Positions 17,568 through 25,200 of a stretch of 59,170 nucleotides of DNA are shown piece by piece. A program made the translations under genes and the position numbers. The stretch covers positions 19,611 through 78,780 of the forward strand of contig NZ_JAKFYR010000015.1 of the NCBI RefSeq assembly GCF_022554085.1, in the 5' to 3' direction. This stretch comes from Rhodococcus sp. CH91 (GTDB taxonomy: Bacteria > Actinomycetota > Actinomycetes > Mycobacteriales > Mycobacteriaceae). The notes below the pieces were generated by a model, which had not been told where the DNA came from, did no database searches, and was given only the letters and a program-made list of their open reading frames with translations. Position 1 is the first letter of the stretch. Each line of letters starts with the position of its first letter.

Positions 17568-19091
17568 TCAGATGCCGGCAACGGTGGGCGCGGCATCGGC
17601 ATCCCGGTCACGAGCGCGATGCCGGGGCAGGAACAGGGCCGGGACGATGATCACCGCGGTGAGCGCGAAGGTGACCCAGAACGCGTAGCCGAACGAGTCG
17701 GCCAGCAGTGGACCCACTACGCGCACGGCGTCGGGCGGAAGGGAGCTGATCTGGTCGGTGCCACTGCCGGCGGAGGCGATCTCGCGATCGGCGAGTTGCC
17801 GCGCGAAGTGCTGCGTCAGGACGGTCACCACCACCGCGCTGCCCAGCGACGCGCCCACCTGCTGGATCGCCGACAACGTCGGCGCGGCGCGCGTCACGGA
17901 ATCCTTGGGAAGGTTCATGTAGGCCGCGGCCATGGTCGGCATCATCACCGCTCCCAGGCCCATGCCCCGCACGAACAGTGCCACGCTCAGCCACACGTAC
18001 GACGTGTCGACGCCGACGTGCGTGAACGGCAGAGTGCCGAGCAGTGCCAGCACGACACCCACCGGCACGACATAGCCGGCGCCGATCCGGTCGGTGAGCC
18101 GGCCCCCGATGACGATCGCGGTGATCGCACCGAGCCCTTGCGGAGCGAGCAGAAGACCGGCCACGAGCGCCCCCTCCCCCCGCGCGGTCTGGTAGTACAG
18201 CGGCAGCAGCAGCATGCCGCCGAACATGCCGAGAGCGACGAGGAAGACCGCTACCGATCCGCTGGCGAAGAGTCTGTCGGTGAGCAGCCGGACGTCGATG
18301 ATCGATTCCGACCCCCAGCGCAGGCTGTGCCAGGTGTAGAGGGCCAGCCCCACGATTCCGGCCAGGAGCCATCCGAGCACGGTCCAGTGGGTGAATCCGC
18401 CGTGGGAGCTGGCGCGGGACAGACCGTAGAGCAGGCAGACGAGGCTTCCGGAGAGCAGGATCAGACCCAGCAGGTCGAGGCGGCGCCGTTCGGGCAACGC
18501 GTCACCGTGCGGCAGTTTCCACACCGCGAGCGAGACCGCGAGGATGCCGACGGGGACGTTGACGATGAAGATCCAGTGCCAGCTGGTGTACTCGACGAGC
18601 AGGCCGCCGAGCACCGGACCGAACACCGGCCCCAGCAGCATGGGCACTCCGAGAATCGCCATTGCACGCCCGAGACGTTGGGGACCGGCAGCTTTGGTGA
18701 TGATCGCCTGACCGCCGGGAAGGAGCATCCCTCCACCGAGTCCCTGGACGACGCGGAAGAGGATCAGGCTTTCGATGGACCAGGAGGCAGCGCAGAGGGC
18801 GGAGCCGAGAGCGAACAGGCTCACCGCGGTGATCCAGATCGGTTTCTGCCCGAAGCGGTCCATGGCCCAACCGCTGATGGGGATGACGATCGCCACCGCG
18901 AGCAGATAACCGGTGACCACCCACTGTGTCGTCGACAGTGATGCGGACAGGTCCGTACTCAGCGAGTCCAGGGCGACGTTCACGATGGTGGTGTCGAGAA
19001 CGACCATGATCATGCCTGCCACGACCACGAGTCCGGTGACGATGACGTTGCGGTCGAGCTTGTCCGACGCGTGGTCGGTGGAAGGTCCCAT
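17568..19091 (-). CDS. DHA2 (14-TMS) MFS drug exporter
   Basis: A 507-residue integral membrane protein of the EmrB/QacA type. The first helix carries the DHA2 motif LDTTIVNVALDSLS, the loop after helix 2 has GWAMDRFGQKPIW (motif A), and a GPVLGGLLVEYTSWHWIFIVN segment (motif C region) follows. It is expected to export hydrophobic or cationic compounds using the proton gradient. No regulator gene is adjacent. The next gene on the same strand (flavin oxidoreductase/methyltransferase) ends 230 bp upstream, in a stretch where I see nothing else. Confidence 0.9.
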   Translation of the reverse strand: MGPSTDHASDKLDRNVIVTGLVVVAGMIMVVLDTTIVNVALDSLSTDLSASLSTTQWVVTGYLLAVAIVIPISGWAMDRFGQKPIWITAVSLFALGSALCAASWSIESLILFRVVQGLGGGMLLPGGQAIITKAAGPQRLGRAMAILGVPMLLGPVFGPVLGGLLVEYTSWHWIFIVNVPVGILAVSLAVWKLPHGDALPERRRLDLLGLILLSGSLVCLLYGLSRASSHGGFTHWTVLGWLLAGIVGLALYTWHSLRWGSESIIDVRLLTDRLFASGSVAVFLVALGMFGGMLLLPLYYQTARGEGALVAGLLLAPQGLGAITAIVIGGRLTDRIGAGYVVPVGVVLALLGTLPFTHVGVDTSYVWLSVALFVRGMGLGAVMMPTMAAAYMNLPKDSVTRAAPTLSAIQQVGASLGSAVVVTVLTQHFARQLADREIASAGSGTDQISSLPPDAVRVVGPLLADSFGYAFWVTFALTAVIIVPALFLPRHRARDRDADAAPTVAGI

Positions 19092-19320
19092 CGTCTCGCT
19101 CCAGTCGTTCGGAAATGGGGCGGTGCGGTTCCCGAGATCGTCGCGAACATGCTGTCGCGGGCTGGTTCCGAGGACGGCGGGGCGCTGACCTCACCGTGCA
19201 TCCGATGATACGGAGTCGGGACCGTCCGGCGGTCGGGGAATTCCCGTGACGAGTCGAGCAGGAATCTCACCGGCACCCCGCCGCCGAACGGTCGCAGCCT
19301 CGCGTCGTCGCCGTTCGAAC

Positions 19321-20892
19321 TCAGCCGAGTCGCCGCGCTCGCAGCACCGAGTCGCGGACCGTGACCTCCTCGCCGGAGTGCGGGTCGGCCGCGGTGCGAG
19401 GCCGGACGGCGCAGACTTCGATCTCCCATTCACCGTCCTCCAGGGCCGGAATCAACGACTCGGGGGTGAAGAGGAACGACCGGTGTCCGTGGCGGAGGCC
19501 GGTCGCCATGTCGTCGGGGTGATGTCCCACGACGAGCAGGACGCCACCCGGGGCGACGGCGGAGGCGAGCCGCCGGGTCACGTCGACCATGCCGCCGTCG
19601 GGAAGGTGCACGAATTGCGACGAGACCAGGTCCCATCGTTCCCCGCCGGGTTCCCAGCTGCGGACATCTGCCCGGCGGGTGGTGACCCGATCACCGACGC
19701 CGGCTTCGGTGGCATGCGCGGTGGTCTTCTCCAGGGCGGCGACGGCAAAATCGAGGGCCGTCACCGACCAGCCCCTGCGGGCCAGCCAGATCGCGTCGGC
19801 GCCCTCACCACAACCCACGTCGAGGGCGCGTCCGGGCGTGAGGGAGGAGGCTTCGGCCTCGAGCTGGGGATTGACGCGTCCGCTCCAGATGCGCTCGCCG
19901 GAGTAGCGCTCCTCCCAGGCGGGCTGTTCGAACATCTCGGCCCGTCGCTCGGCGACAGCGCGGTCGGCGTCCTCTGCTGCCAGGTCGGCGTTGACGAAGG
20001 CTGCGACCCGGTTGCCGTGGGCGGCCGAACCGATCAGCGTCATGCTGATGTCGGTGACGTTACCGGCCGCGTAGACGCCGGGTACGGAGGTCGTACCTAC
20101 GGGGTCGATCGCGATGACCGATCCGATTGCTGCACCGCCCATGTCGACGGTCTGCGGTGACAGCCCGAGGGATGTGAGGAAATCGAGACGTACCTGCGGC
20201 CGGGAGGCCACCACGATCGCTTCGCGTTCGAGCAGTGAACCGTCGGCCAGCCGCAATCCGACGAGACGGTCGCCCTCGGTGACGACTTCGCGCGGAGTGC
20301 CGTATTCGAGCCGCACGCCGATCGCCGCCATGCGTTCCACATCGGCGGGTGGCAGCTCGACCCCGTCGGCGACGACGATGACGACGTCGTCGCTGAGTTG
20401 ACGGAAGAGCAGCCCCTGATGTCCTGCGACGGGACCGGTCGCCAGAACCGCGATCGTCCGGTCGCGCACCTCCCACCCGTGACAGTACGGACAGTGCAGT
20501 ACATCGCGTCCCCAGCGTTCGGTGAGGCCCGGCACCTCGGGCAGTTCGTCCACTACTCCCGCGGTGATCAGCACCCGGCGGGCGGTGACCTCACGTCCGC
20601 TTCCGGTGGTCGCGACGAAACCGTGGTCGGTTCGCGTCACGGCCGTCACGCGATCGTGTGTCACCTCCACTCCGTACGCCTCCACCTCGGCTCGACCGTC
20701 GGCCAGCAGGTCGAGTGGAGGCACGCCTTCGCGGCCGAGGTAATTGTGGGCGTGACCGGCGGGGGCATTGCGGGGTTCGCCGGCGTCGACCACCAGTACC
20801 CGACGACGGGACCGCCCCAGGGTCATCGCGCCGCTCAGGCCGGCAGCGCCGCCGCCGACGACCACCACGTCGAAGCTATCGTTCTCAGTCAT
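19321..20892 (-). CDS. Flavin oxidoreductase-SAM methyltransferase fusion
   Basis: A 523-residue two-domain protein. Residues 1-310 resemble thioredoxin reductase: VVVVGGGAAGLSGA binds FAD, CPYC at 134-137 is the dithiol site, and VYAAGNVTD is the second FAD motif. The central NAD(P) loop (ATGPVAGHQ) is degenerate. Residues about 330-523 form a class I SAM methyltransferase with ALDVGCGEGADAIWLA (motif I) and WDLVSSQFVHLP. The domains are joined in one uninterrupted frame. A redox-coupled or thiol-related methylation is possible, but no substrate is known. The ATG at 20892 begins the FAD-binding strand; an in-frame start at 21039 lies upstream. Confidence 0.9.
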   Translation of the reverse strand: MTENDSFDVVVVGGGAAGLSGAMTLGRSRRRVLVVDAGEPRNAPAGHAHNYLGREGVPPLDLLADGRAEVEAYGVEVTHDRVTAVTRTDHGFVATTGSGREVTARRVLITAGVVDELPEVPGLTERWGRDVLHCPYCHGWEVRDRTIAVLATGPVAGHQGLLFRQLSDDVVIVVADGVELPPADVERMAAIGVRLEYGTPREVVTEGDRLVGLRLADGSLLEREAIVVASRPQVRLDFLTSLGLSPQTVDMGGAAIGSVIAIDPVGTTSVPGVYAAGNVTDISMTLIGSAAHGNRVAAFVNADLAAEDADRAVAERRAEMFEQPAWEERYSGERIWSGRVNPQLEAEASSLTPGRALDVGCGEGADAIWLARRGWSVTALDFAVAALEKTTAHATEAGVGDRVTTRRADVRSWEPGGERWDLVSSQFVHLPDGGMVDVTRRLASAVAPGGVLLVVGHHPDDMATGLRHGHRSFLFTPESLIPALEDGEWEIEVCAVRPRTAADPHSGEEVTVRDSVLRARRLG

Positions 20893-21046
20893 AGTCCCAG
20901 GATGCGGAGCTCTCCCGGAAACGGCAAACCCTCTTGCCTGATCGGCAATATCTTCCGCCCGAAGGTCGTTCGTGCTCGGCGCCGACTGCTCGCCGCGTCG
21001 AGGAGATCCGGTCCGTGTCCCGAGGGTTCGGTGCCACACTCGAACA

Positions 21047-21847
21047 GTGAACGACGAACCCGTTTCCGCACCGGTGTGGAACTACCTCATGGACATGGAC
21101 GGCGTTCTGGTGCACGAAGACCATCTGATTCCCGGTGCCGACGCCTTCCTGACCGAGTTGCGCGAGAACGACACCCCGTTCATGGTCCTCACCAACAATT
21201 CCATCCGGACTCCCCGCGACCTACGGGCCCGGTTGCTGCGCACCGGGCTCGACGTTCCGGAGAAGGCGATCTGGACCTCGGCGCTGGCAACGGCGACGTT
21301 CCTGGCCAATCAGCGGCCCCGGGGCAGCGCCTACGTGGTGGGTGAATCGGGGCTGACCACGGCGTTGCACGATATCGGTTACGTGTTGACCGACAGCGAT
21401 CCGGACTACGTCGTGCTGGGGGAAACCCGCACGTACTCGTTCGAGGCGATCACCACGGCGATCCGCCTCGTCGAGCGGGGCGCCCGTTTCATCGCGACCA
21501 ACCCGGATCCGACCGGTCCGTCGAGGGAGGGCTCACTGCCCGCCACCGGTGCCGTCGCGGCCCTGATCACCCGGGCGACGGGCCGTGAGCCGTATTTCGT
21601 GGGCAAGCCCAATGCGCTGATGATGCGATCGGCTCTGCGCGCGATCGACGCGCACTCCGCGCACACGTTGATGATCGGCGACCGCATGGACACCGACATC
21701 GTCTGCGGCCTCGAAGCGGGATTGCAGACCCTGGTGGTCCTGACCGGGATCTCCACCCGCGAATCCGTCGAGAAATTCCCCTACCGCCCCACCCGGATCA
21801 TCGAGTCGATCGCGGACCTGGTGGGACGAACCACGAATCCACTCTGA
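21047..21847 (+). CDS. HAD-IIA family phosphatase (NagD-like)
   Basis: A 266-residue haloacid-dehalogenase-type hydrolase. Motif I is MDMDGVLVHEDH, motif II MVLTNNSIRT, the Lys of motif III is in FVGKPNALMM, and motif IV is LMIGDRMDTDI. The cap arrangement and LVLGETRTYSF-type segment place it with NagD/PNPP-like nucleotide or sugar-phosphate phosphatases. The GTG at 21047 is chosen over an in-frame start at 20972 because homologues begin shortly before motif I. It is divergent from the fusion oxidoreductase. Confidence 0.9.
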   Translation: MNDEPVSAPVWNYLMDMDGVLVHEDHLIPGADAFLTELRENDTPFMVLTNNSIRTPRDLRARLLRTGLDVPEKAIWTSALATATFLANQRPRGSAYVVGESGLTTALHDIGYVLTDSDPDYVVLGETRTYSFEAITTAIRLVERGARFIATNPDPTGPSREGSLPATGAVAALITRATGREPYFVGKPNALMMRSALRAIDAHSAHTLMIGDRMDTDIVCGLEAGLQTLVVLTGISTRESVEKFPYRPTRIIESIADLVGRTTNPL

Positions 21848-21941
21848 CAGCATCCCCGGACTCGCCCTCGGAAGGACGCACCGTCCTCGCATGGCAGAGT
21901 GGGGAGCGCACCACATCCGACAATCGACCCGAGAGGCGACG

Positions 21942-22397
21942 ATGGCATTCTGGGACCAGCTCAAGGCCAAGACCACCGAGCTGAGCGCGCAGCTCAAGAC
22001 CAAGTCCGATCAGTTCCGCAACAAGGAGTTCGCCAATGCCAGCATGGCGATGTGCGCACTGATCGCCGCGGCCGACGGACGCATCGATCCCAGCGAACGA
22101 CAGAAGACCGCTGCCCTCATCATGAGCAACGACACCCTCGCGGTGTTCCCCCCGGACGAGTTGCGCGAGAAGTTCGACTGGTACTGCAGCAAGCTCGAAT
22201 CCGACTTCGACTTCGGCAAGGTCGAGGCCACCGCCACGATCGCGAAGCTCAAAGCCAAACAGGATCAGGCTCGCGCGGTGATCCAGATCGGCATCATCAT
22301 CGGCGGCGCCGACGGGTTCTTCGACGACGACGAGAAGGCTGTCGTTCGCAGTGCCGCCCACGCCGTCGGTATCAACCCCGCGGAGTTCGACCTCTGA
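21942..22397 (+). CDS. TerB-like tellurite-resistance family protein
   Basis: A 151-residue helical protein of the TerB family. The core has MAMCALIAAADGRIDPSER, FPPDELREKF, and a second acidic repeat GGADGFFDDDEKAVV; these aspartates form the family's metal-binding pattern. TerB proteins accompany tellurite/stress-response ter genes, but this copy is solitary, so the role is uncertain. GAGAGGCG precedes the ATG at 21942. A strong hairpin follows the stop. Confidence 0.8.
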   Translation: MAFWDQLKAKTTELSAQLKTKSDQFRNKEFANASMAMCALIAAADGRIDPSERQKTAALIMSNDTLAVFPPDELREKFDWYCSKLESDFDFGKVEATATIAKLKAKQDQARAVIQIGIIIGGADGFFDDDEKAVVRSAAHAVGINPAEFDL

Positions 22398-22412
22398 TCC
22401 GACGCACACACC

Positions 22413-22452
22413 CGAGAACCCTCGACCCGGAGTCCCCGATCGAGGGTTCTCG
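22413..22452. terminator. Terminator hairpin after terB-like gene
   Basis: Perfect 13-bp arms CGAGAACCCTCGA and TCGAGGGTTCTCG are separated by 14 bp, between the TerB-like gene and the convergent ABC permease. The symmetric stem could terminate both transcripts. Confidence 0.8.
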
Positions 22453-22487
22453 CGCGCGTCGTGCACGCCGGACCCGCGGAATGCGTC

Positions 22488-23255
22488 CTAGCGGATCCTG
22501 AGGCGGTAGACGGCCGTCGCCGCGAGGTAGGAGAGAACCAGGATTCCGGCACACCAGGCGAGCGCGACCCAGATGGCACCACCCACCGGTTGCCCGGTGA
22601 AGATGTTCCGGAGCGTATCGACGATGGCGGTGACCGGCTGGTTCTCGGCGAACCACCGCACCGGTCCGGGCATCGTGCCGGTCGGCACGAAGGCGGAACT
22701 GACGAACGGCAGGAAGATCAGCGGGTAGGCGAAAGCGCCTGCGCCGTCGACAGTTTTCGCGGTGAGGCCGGCGACGACAGCGACCCAGGTCAGCGCCAGG
22801 ACGAACAGGATCAGGATGCCCGCGACCGCGAGCCAGCCCAGCACGCTCACACCGGTGCGGAAACCCATGAGCAGTGCGACGCCGATGACGACCAGCAGGG
22901 ACACCAGGTTGGCGACCAGCGACGTCAGGACATGGGCCCACAGGGCGCCGGACCGGGCGATCGGCATGGACTGGAATCGCTGGAAGATCCCGCTCTGCAT
23001 GTCCATGAACAACCGGTACGAGGTGTAGGAGACCCCCGACGCGATCGTGATGAGCAGGATGCCGGGCAGCATGTAGTTCGGATACGACGTGGTTCCGGTA
23101 TCGATCGCCCCGCCGAAGACGTAGACGAATATCAACATGAGAGCCACCGGGGTCACTGCCGTGGTGATGATGGTGTCCGGGCTGCGCAGGATGTGCCGCA
23201 GGGAACGCCCGGTGAGAGCTGCGGTGTCCTTGTAAAAGTAGGTGTAGGTGGTCAT
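22488..23255 (-). CDS. ABC-2 type transporter permease
   Basis: A 255-residue inner-membrane permease of the DrrB/ABC-2 type with six predicted segments, for example TAVTPVALMLIFVYVFGGAI, LGWLAVAGILILFVLALTW and the last WCAGILVLSYLAATAVY. The conserved LRNIFTGQPVG region lies before the final helix. It pairs with the upstream ATPase, overlapping it by 4 bp, and together they should export a drug or lipid. It is the last gene of the PadR/DUF1048/ATPase/permease operon. Confidence 0.9.
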   Translation of the reverse strand: MTTYTYFYKDTAALTGRSLRHILRSPDTIITTAVTPVALMLIFVYVFGGAIDTGTTSYPNYMLPGILLITIASGVSYTSYRLFMDMQSGIFQRFQSMPIARSGALWAHVLTSLVANLVSLLVVIGVALLMGFRTGVSVLGWLAVAGILILFVLALTWVAVVAGLTAKTVDGAGAFAYPLIFLPFVSSAFVPTGTMPGPVRWFAENQPVTAIVDTLRNIFTGQPVGGAIWVALAWCAGILVLSYLAATAVYRLRIR

Positions 23256-24067
23256 CGTCCCTCCCCACTGTCGGTTCGGACCTCGTCGTTCGTGTCGGCG
23301 CCGGCGCTTTCGCCGTTGCCGCCGACAATGGCGAGGAAGATCTCCTCGAGGGTGGGGCGCTTCTCGACATATTCCACGTTCGTGGGCGGCAGCAGGGCTT
23401 CGAGTTCGGCGAGAGTGCCGTTCGCGATGATCCGGCCCCGATGGAGAACCGCGATCCGGTCGGCCAGACGCTCCGCCTCCTCCAGATACTGGGTCGTGAG
23501 CAGCACCGTCGCGCCGCGGTCGGTGAGCTCTTCGATCGTGTGCCACACCTCGAGGCGTGCTTGCGGATCGAGTCCGGTGGTCGGTTCGTCGAGGAAGACG
23601 ACCGGTGGATTCCCGATCAGACCCATCGCGATGTCGAGGCGACGGCGCATGCCGCCGGAATAGTCGGACGCCTTCCGGCCGCCCGCAGCGGTGAGCGAGA
23701 AGCGGTCGAGCAACTCGTCCGCAACCCGGCCCGGATCTCCGAGGTGACGGAGTTTCGCGATGAGCACGAGATTCTCCCGGCCGCTGAGCATGTCGTCGAC
23801 GGCCGCGAACTGGCCGGTGAGACTGATCGATTCCCGCACACGCTCCGGTTCGGTGGCGATGTCGAAGCCGTTGATCGTGGCTGTGCCGGCGTCCACCGCG
23901 AGCAGTGTCGACAACGCCTTCACGACGGTCGTCTTGCCCGCGCCGTTCGAGCCGAGCAGGGCGAAGATGCTCCCCCGAGCGACGTCGAAGTCGACGCCTC
24001 GCAGCACCGGCAGATCCTTGTACGACTTCTCCAGACCGCGCACCCGAATGATCGCTCCGGCGGTCAT
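23252..24067 (-). CDS. ABC transporter ATP-binding protein (DrrA-like)
   Basis: A 271-residue ATPase. Walker A is LLGSNGAGKTTVVKAL, the Q-loop SLTGQFAAVDDMLSG, the signature YSGGMRRRLDIAMGL and Walker B VVFLDEPTTGLDPQAR, with a C-terminal extension of the daunorubicin-exporter type (RPTLEEIFLAIVG). It energises the adjacent ABC-2 permease, with which it overlaps by 4 bp. The upstream DUF1048 gene overlaps its start by 4 bp. Regulation by the operon's PadR protein is likely, with a toxic compound as inducer. Confidence 0.92.
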   Translation of the reverse strand: MTAGAIIRVRGLEKSYKDLPVLRGVDFDVARGSIFALLGSNGAGKTTVVKALSTLLAVDAGTATINGFDIATEPERVRESISLTGQFAAVDDMLSGRENLVLIAKLRHLGDPGRVADELLDRFSLTAAGGRKASDYSGGMRRRLDIAMGLIGNPPVVFLDEPTTGLDPQARLEVWHTIEELTDRGATVLLTTQYLEEAERLADRIAVLHRGRIIANGTLAELEALLPPTNVEYVEKRPTLEEIFLAIVGGNGESAGADTNDEVRTDSGEGR

Positions 24068-24426
24068 CGCTGTTCTCGTTCCGCGTTCTCGATGGCTTCG
24101 GTGAGGCGGGCGCGCTCCTTGTCGATCCAGTGCTTGCCGGTATACGCCCGGACGAAGGTCTCCGCGAAGTCGACCGGGTCGTCGCCGACGATCTCGCGCA
24201 CCGGCGTGCCGTCCAGCGCGGCTCGCTCCCAGAGATCTGCGAGATCTCCCACCATCGTGACGAGAGTCGCGCCGTCCGTGAGGCCGCTGGAGTAGTTGAG
24301 ATATCTCAGCACGGCCTTCGCCGCCGTATCGTACGGTTCGGGAAGACTGTCGATACGGGCGGAATGCCGTTTGTACTGCTTCTTCTGCTCGAACGACCCG
24401 GCGATACTTTCGATCCAGTTGGCCAC
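24064..24426 (-). CDS. DUF1048 family protein
   Basis: A 120-residue helical, soluble protein of the DUF1048 family. It starts VANWIESIAGSFEQKKQYKRHSAR and contains DAAKAVLRYLNY-like and DDPVDFAETFVRAYTGKHW segments. Genes of this family commonly lie beside PadR regulators and ABC exporters, as here; the function is unknown. A GAGGAGGGA site seven bases upstream supports the GTG at 24426; another in-frame GTG at 24432 overlaps the PadR stop but is too close to that site. Confidence 0.8.
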   Translation of the reverse strand: MANWIESIAGSFEQKKQYKRHSARIDSLPEPYDTAAKAVLRYLNYSSGLTDGATLVTMVGDLADLWERAALDGTPVREIVGDDPVDFAETFVRAYTGKHWIDKERARLTEAIENAEREQR

Positions 24427-24428
24427 GG

Positions 24429-24758
24429 TCACTTCCCTCCTCGGCGGAGCTGTTCGATGTGTTCTGCGAGGAAGCTCCATGTCCTCCAGAACTCGTCGAG
24501 TTGTTCTCGACCTTTCGCGTTGATGGAGAACACTTTCCGCGGTGGCCCCTTCTCCGACGGCACCTTCTCCACATCTACGTAACCGCGTTGTTCGACACGA
24601 ACGAGCAGTGCGTAGACGGTGCCCTCGGCGAGATCGGCGAAGCCCCGTTCCCGCAGGAGGGCGGTGATCTCGTAGCCGTAAGCGGATCGTTCGGCCAGAA
24701 GCGCCAGGACGATGCCTTCGAGCGTGCCCTTGAGCATCTCCGTCATCGAATTCGCCAT
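24429..24758 (-). CDS. PadR-family transcriptional regulator
   Basis: A 109-residue winged-helix regulator. The PadR core reads TLEGIVLALLAERSAYGYEI, then LAEGTVYALLVRVEQRGYV and KVFSINAKGREQLDEF. PadR proteins repress efflux or detoxification genes and release DNA on binding an aromatic or drug ligand. It heads the DUF1048/ABC exporter operon, and a set of inverted repeats lies just upstream (24774-24836), consistent with autoregulation. ATG 24758 is preferred; a GTG at 24764 and an ATG at 24746 are alternatives. Confidence 0.88.
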   Translation of the reverse strand: MANSMTEMLKGTLEGIVLALLAERSAYGYEITALLRERGFADLAEGTVYALLVRVEQRGYVDVEKVPSEKGPPRKVFSINAKGREQLDEFWRTWSFLAEHIEQLRRGGK

Positions 24759-24773
24759 TGCCACCTTCGGTCT

Positions 24774-24836
24774 ACTCGGTGTTGCTGACTACCGGTACAA
24801 AGTAACACTGAGTACCGGTACTGAGCAATGCCGAGT
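24774..24836. promoter_or_regulatory. Candidate PadR operator with nested inverted repeats
   Basis: Outer imperfect arms ACTCGGTGTTGCT (24774) and AGCAATGCCGAGT (ending 24836) enclose two identical palindromes TACCGGTA at 24790-24797 and 24813-24820, 23 bp apart. The block lies directly upstream of the padR start, where autoregulatory PadR sites are usually found. It also sits between the exporter operon and the divergent kdp region. Confidence 0.6.
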
Positions 24837-24877
24837 AGCACTCGGGATCCTCCGGTTTCCACCCGGCCGTAATGAAG

Positions 24878-24912
24878 GCGTCAGGATCTCGGCGGGGAGC
24901 GTCAAGATTTCG
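24878..24912 (+). promoter_or_regulatory. 14-bp direct repeats upstream of kdp (candidate KdpE site)
   Basis: GCGTCAGGATCTCG (24878-24891) and GCGTCAAGATTTCG (24899-24912) differ at two positions and are 21 bp apart, two helical turns. OmpR-family regulators such as KdpE bind direct repeats on one face of DNA. The position, 90 to 125 bp before the first kdp-operon start codon, fits an activator site. KdpE binding is inference. Confidence 0.5.
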
Positions 24913-25002
24913 CATGGATCCGCCCGAACCGCTCCCCACGGTGCCAGGGTCGACACGGGCGCCGACCGGGGCCTGTTCGTGTCTACGGCAAGGGAAGACG
25001 AG

Positions 25003-25098
25003 ATGGCTGACACCGCGTATGTGGTGCTGATCCTGGCGGGTTTTTCGCTGTGCGCACTGGCACTGCGCGCTCTGCATGTTCGTGGGGAGAACCGATGA
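25003..25098 (+). CDS. 31-residue membrane peptide preceding kdpF
   Basis: A short frame encoding one hydrophobic helix (TAYVVLILAGFSLCALALRAL) with a charged tail (HVRGENR). AGGGAAGACG lies six bases upstream of the ATG. Its TGA overlaps the kdpF ATG by 4 bp, like other junctions in this operon, so it is very likely translated. Size and topology resemble KdpF, which stabilises the KdpABC complex, but the sequence differs from the kdpF just behind it. It may be a second accessory subunit; no function is established. Confidence 0.65.
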   Translation: MADTAYVVLILAGFSLCALALRALHVRGENR

Positions 25099-25193
25099 CG
25101 TGGGCGGGGGCAGCAAGCGCCGGGCTCGTCGCACTCGCGGCGGCCCTGGTCGTGTACCTGCTGGTCGCGCTACTCGATCCGGAGAGGTTCTGA
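25095..25193 (+). CDS. kdpF: KdpF small subunit of the K+-transporting ATPase
   Basis: A 32-residue single-helix membrane peptide, MTWAGAASAGLVALAAALVV at the start and YLLVALLDPERF at the end; the LL-x-PE-x-F terminus is the KdpF hallmark. It stabilises the KdpABC complex in the inner membrane. It overlaps the preceding small ORF by 4 bp and kdpA begins 7 bp after its stop. Confidence 0.92.
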   Translation: MTWAGAASAGLVALAAALVVYLLVALLDPERF

Positions 25194-25200
25194 CGGCCCG

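Noticed and set aside
19092-19320. Small regulator gene between the MFS exporter and the fusion protein
   Set aside because: Open frames here are Arg-rich shadows without a helix-turn-helix or ribosome-binding site.
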